In this document: piece after piece, positions 52,590 through 52,808 of the stretch | How the letters are laid out: each line of letters begins with the position of its first letter | Position numbering within the stretch: the first letter of the stretch is position 1 | Assembly: GCA_022819825.1 (NCBI GenBank) | Contig: JAJEGM010000031.1 | Location: 1 to 52,808, forward strand | DNA from: Acidimicrobiia bacterium | GTDB lineage: Bacteria > Actinomycetota > Acidimicrobiia > Acidimicrobiales > Bin134 | Reading direction: 5' to 3' | DNA: 52,808 bases | Position numbers and translations under genes: made by a program | The notes under the pieces: generated by a model | What the model saw: the letters and a program-made list of their open reading frames with translations, nothing else | What the model was told of the DNA's origin: nothing | The model's database searches: none

Positions 52590-52808
52590 GGGGCCTAGCG
52601 GATAGGTGGTTGGTCAGGGGTTCCAGCGGTTTTTCCAGTCGATGAGTTTTGCGGTGATCAAGATGGTGGTGGCGAGGCATAGGGCGGCGTGCCGGCAGTC
52701 GGGTTTTCGGTCGGTGTTGCGTCGGAGTTGCCCGTAGTTCGACAGCCAGGAGTTGGTGGACTCGACGATCCAGCGGAGCCCGAGCCGGTTGGGCGAGCGG
52801 GGGCGATG
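52590..52808 (-). mobile_element. IS5-like insertion sequence, right end (continues outside window)
   Basis: Starts near 52590 with GGGGCCTAGCGGATAG, the probable terminal inverted repeat, preceded by TTA, a possible 3-bp target duplication of the TNA type. The other end is not in the window, so the inverted repeat and duplication cannot be confirmed. The boundary is placed where permease similarity stops. Confidence 0.7.
52614..52808 (-). CDS. IS5-family DDE transposase, C-terminal part
   Basis: Sixty-four codons enter from the right edge and end in TGA at 52614. RWIVESTNSWLSNYGQLRRN contains the last acidic residue of the DDE triad in the family's W-(V/I)-(V/I)-E-x4-WL context. A short helical end, AALCLATTILITAKLIDWKN, follows. 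The N-terminal part is outside the window. It reads on the same strand as the interrupted permease, in a different frame. Confidence 0.8.
   Translation of the reverse strand, partial: HRPRSPNRLGLRWIVESTNSWLSNYGQLRRNTDRKPDCRHAALCLATTILITAKLIDWKNRWNP

Noticed and set aside
1-52808. tRNA or rRNA genes
   Set aside because: I saw no tRNA cloverleaf or rRNA-like stretch by eye; a covariance-model search would be needed to exclude them fully.

Overview
High-GC bacterial chromosome with an actinobacterial flavour, probably an Acidimicrobiia-like lineage; this is inferred, as no rRNA or taxonomic marker is present. Supporting signs are many GTG starts, apparently leaderless promoters, 4-nt gene overlaps, a PASTA Ser/Thr kinase, gatCAB in one run, and an ilvBN leader peptide ending in an I-L-V-V run.

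Region 1 (1-14.8 kb, minus strand) is a single open frame of at least 4,862 codons that runs off the left edge. It encodes an exported, Calx-beta-rich giant surface protein containing six copies of an unnamed module of about 200 residues. Its 5' end is the most striking part of the window. A 13-G run forms almost the whole spacer of a near-consensus promoter (TTGACT / GATAAT), and a 14-G run lies about 20 codons after the ATG. Together they look like a two-level phase-variation (contingency) switch. A 59-codon secreted mini-ORF ends inside this promoter.

Region 2 (15.1-18.9 kb) is an accessory segment. It holds a hipBA toxin-antitoxin pair with palindromic operators, a decayed second copy of the giant protein's N-terminus, and an AAA+/DUF4143 ATPase preceded by a perfect 23-bp tandem repeat. 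A 25-bp imperfect inverted repeat lies near both of its ends.

Region 3 (19-25.8 kb) has a tandem-domain CaiB/BaiF CoA-transferase, two convergent orphan Leu/Ile/Val-type binding lipoproteins and metY.

Region 4 (25.9-33 kb) is branched-chain amino acid synthesis: ilvB-ilvN-ilvC behind a leader-peptide attenuator, a divergent cytidylyltransferase-like gene, ilvD, and a MATE exporter.

Region 5 (33-42.1 kb) contains a nitroreductase-SRPBCC fusion overlapping a metallo-beta-lactamase-fold gene, the gatC-gatA-gatB tRNA amidotransferase operon, an SCP2-like protein, a PASTA kinase with an altered catalytic loop, a small membrane protein and a MarR regulator.

Region 6 (42.1-52.8 kb, minus strand) is a tightly packed uptake and oxidation operon. 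Its order is: sugar-type ABC permease (5' end destroyed by an IS5-like element at the right edge), binding lipoprotein, GMC oxidoreductase and small partner, Zn-alcohol dehydrogenase, aldehyde dehydrogenase, class II aldolase, molybdenum hydroxylase large subunit, ABC ATPase, a fusion remnant and MarR. Nearly every junction is a 4-nt start/stop overlap. The logic is import followed by stepwise oxidation of an alcohol- or sugar-like compound; the substrate is not readable from sequence.
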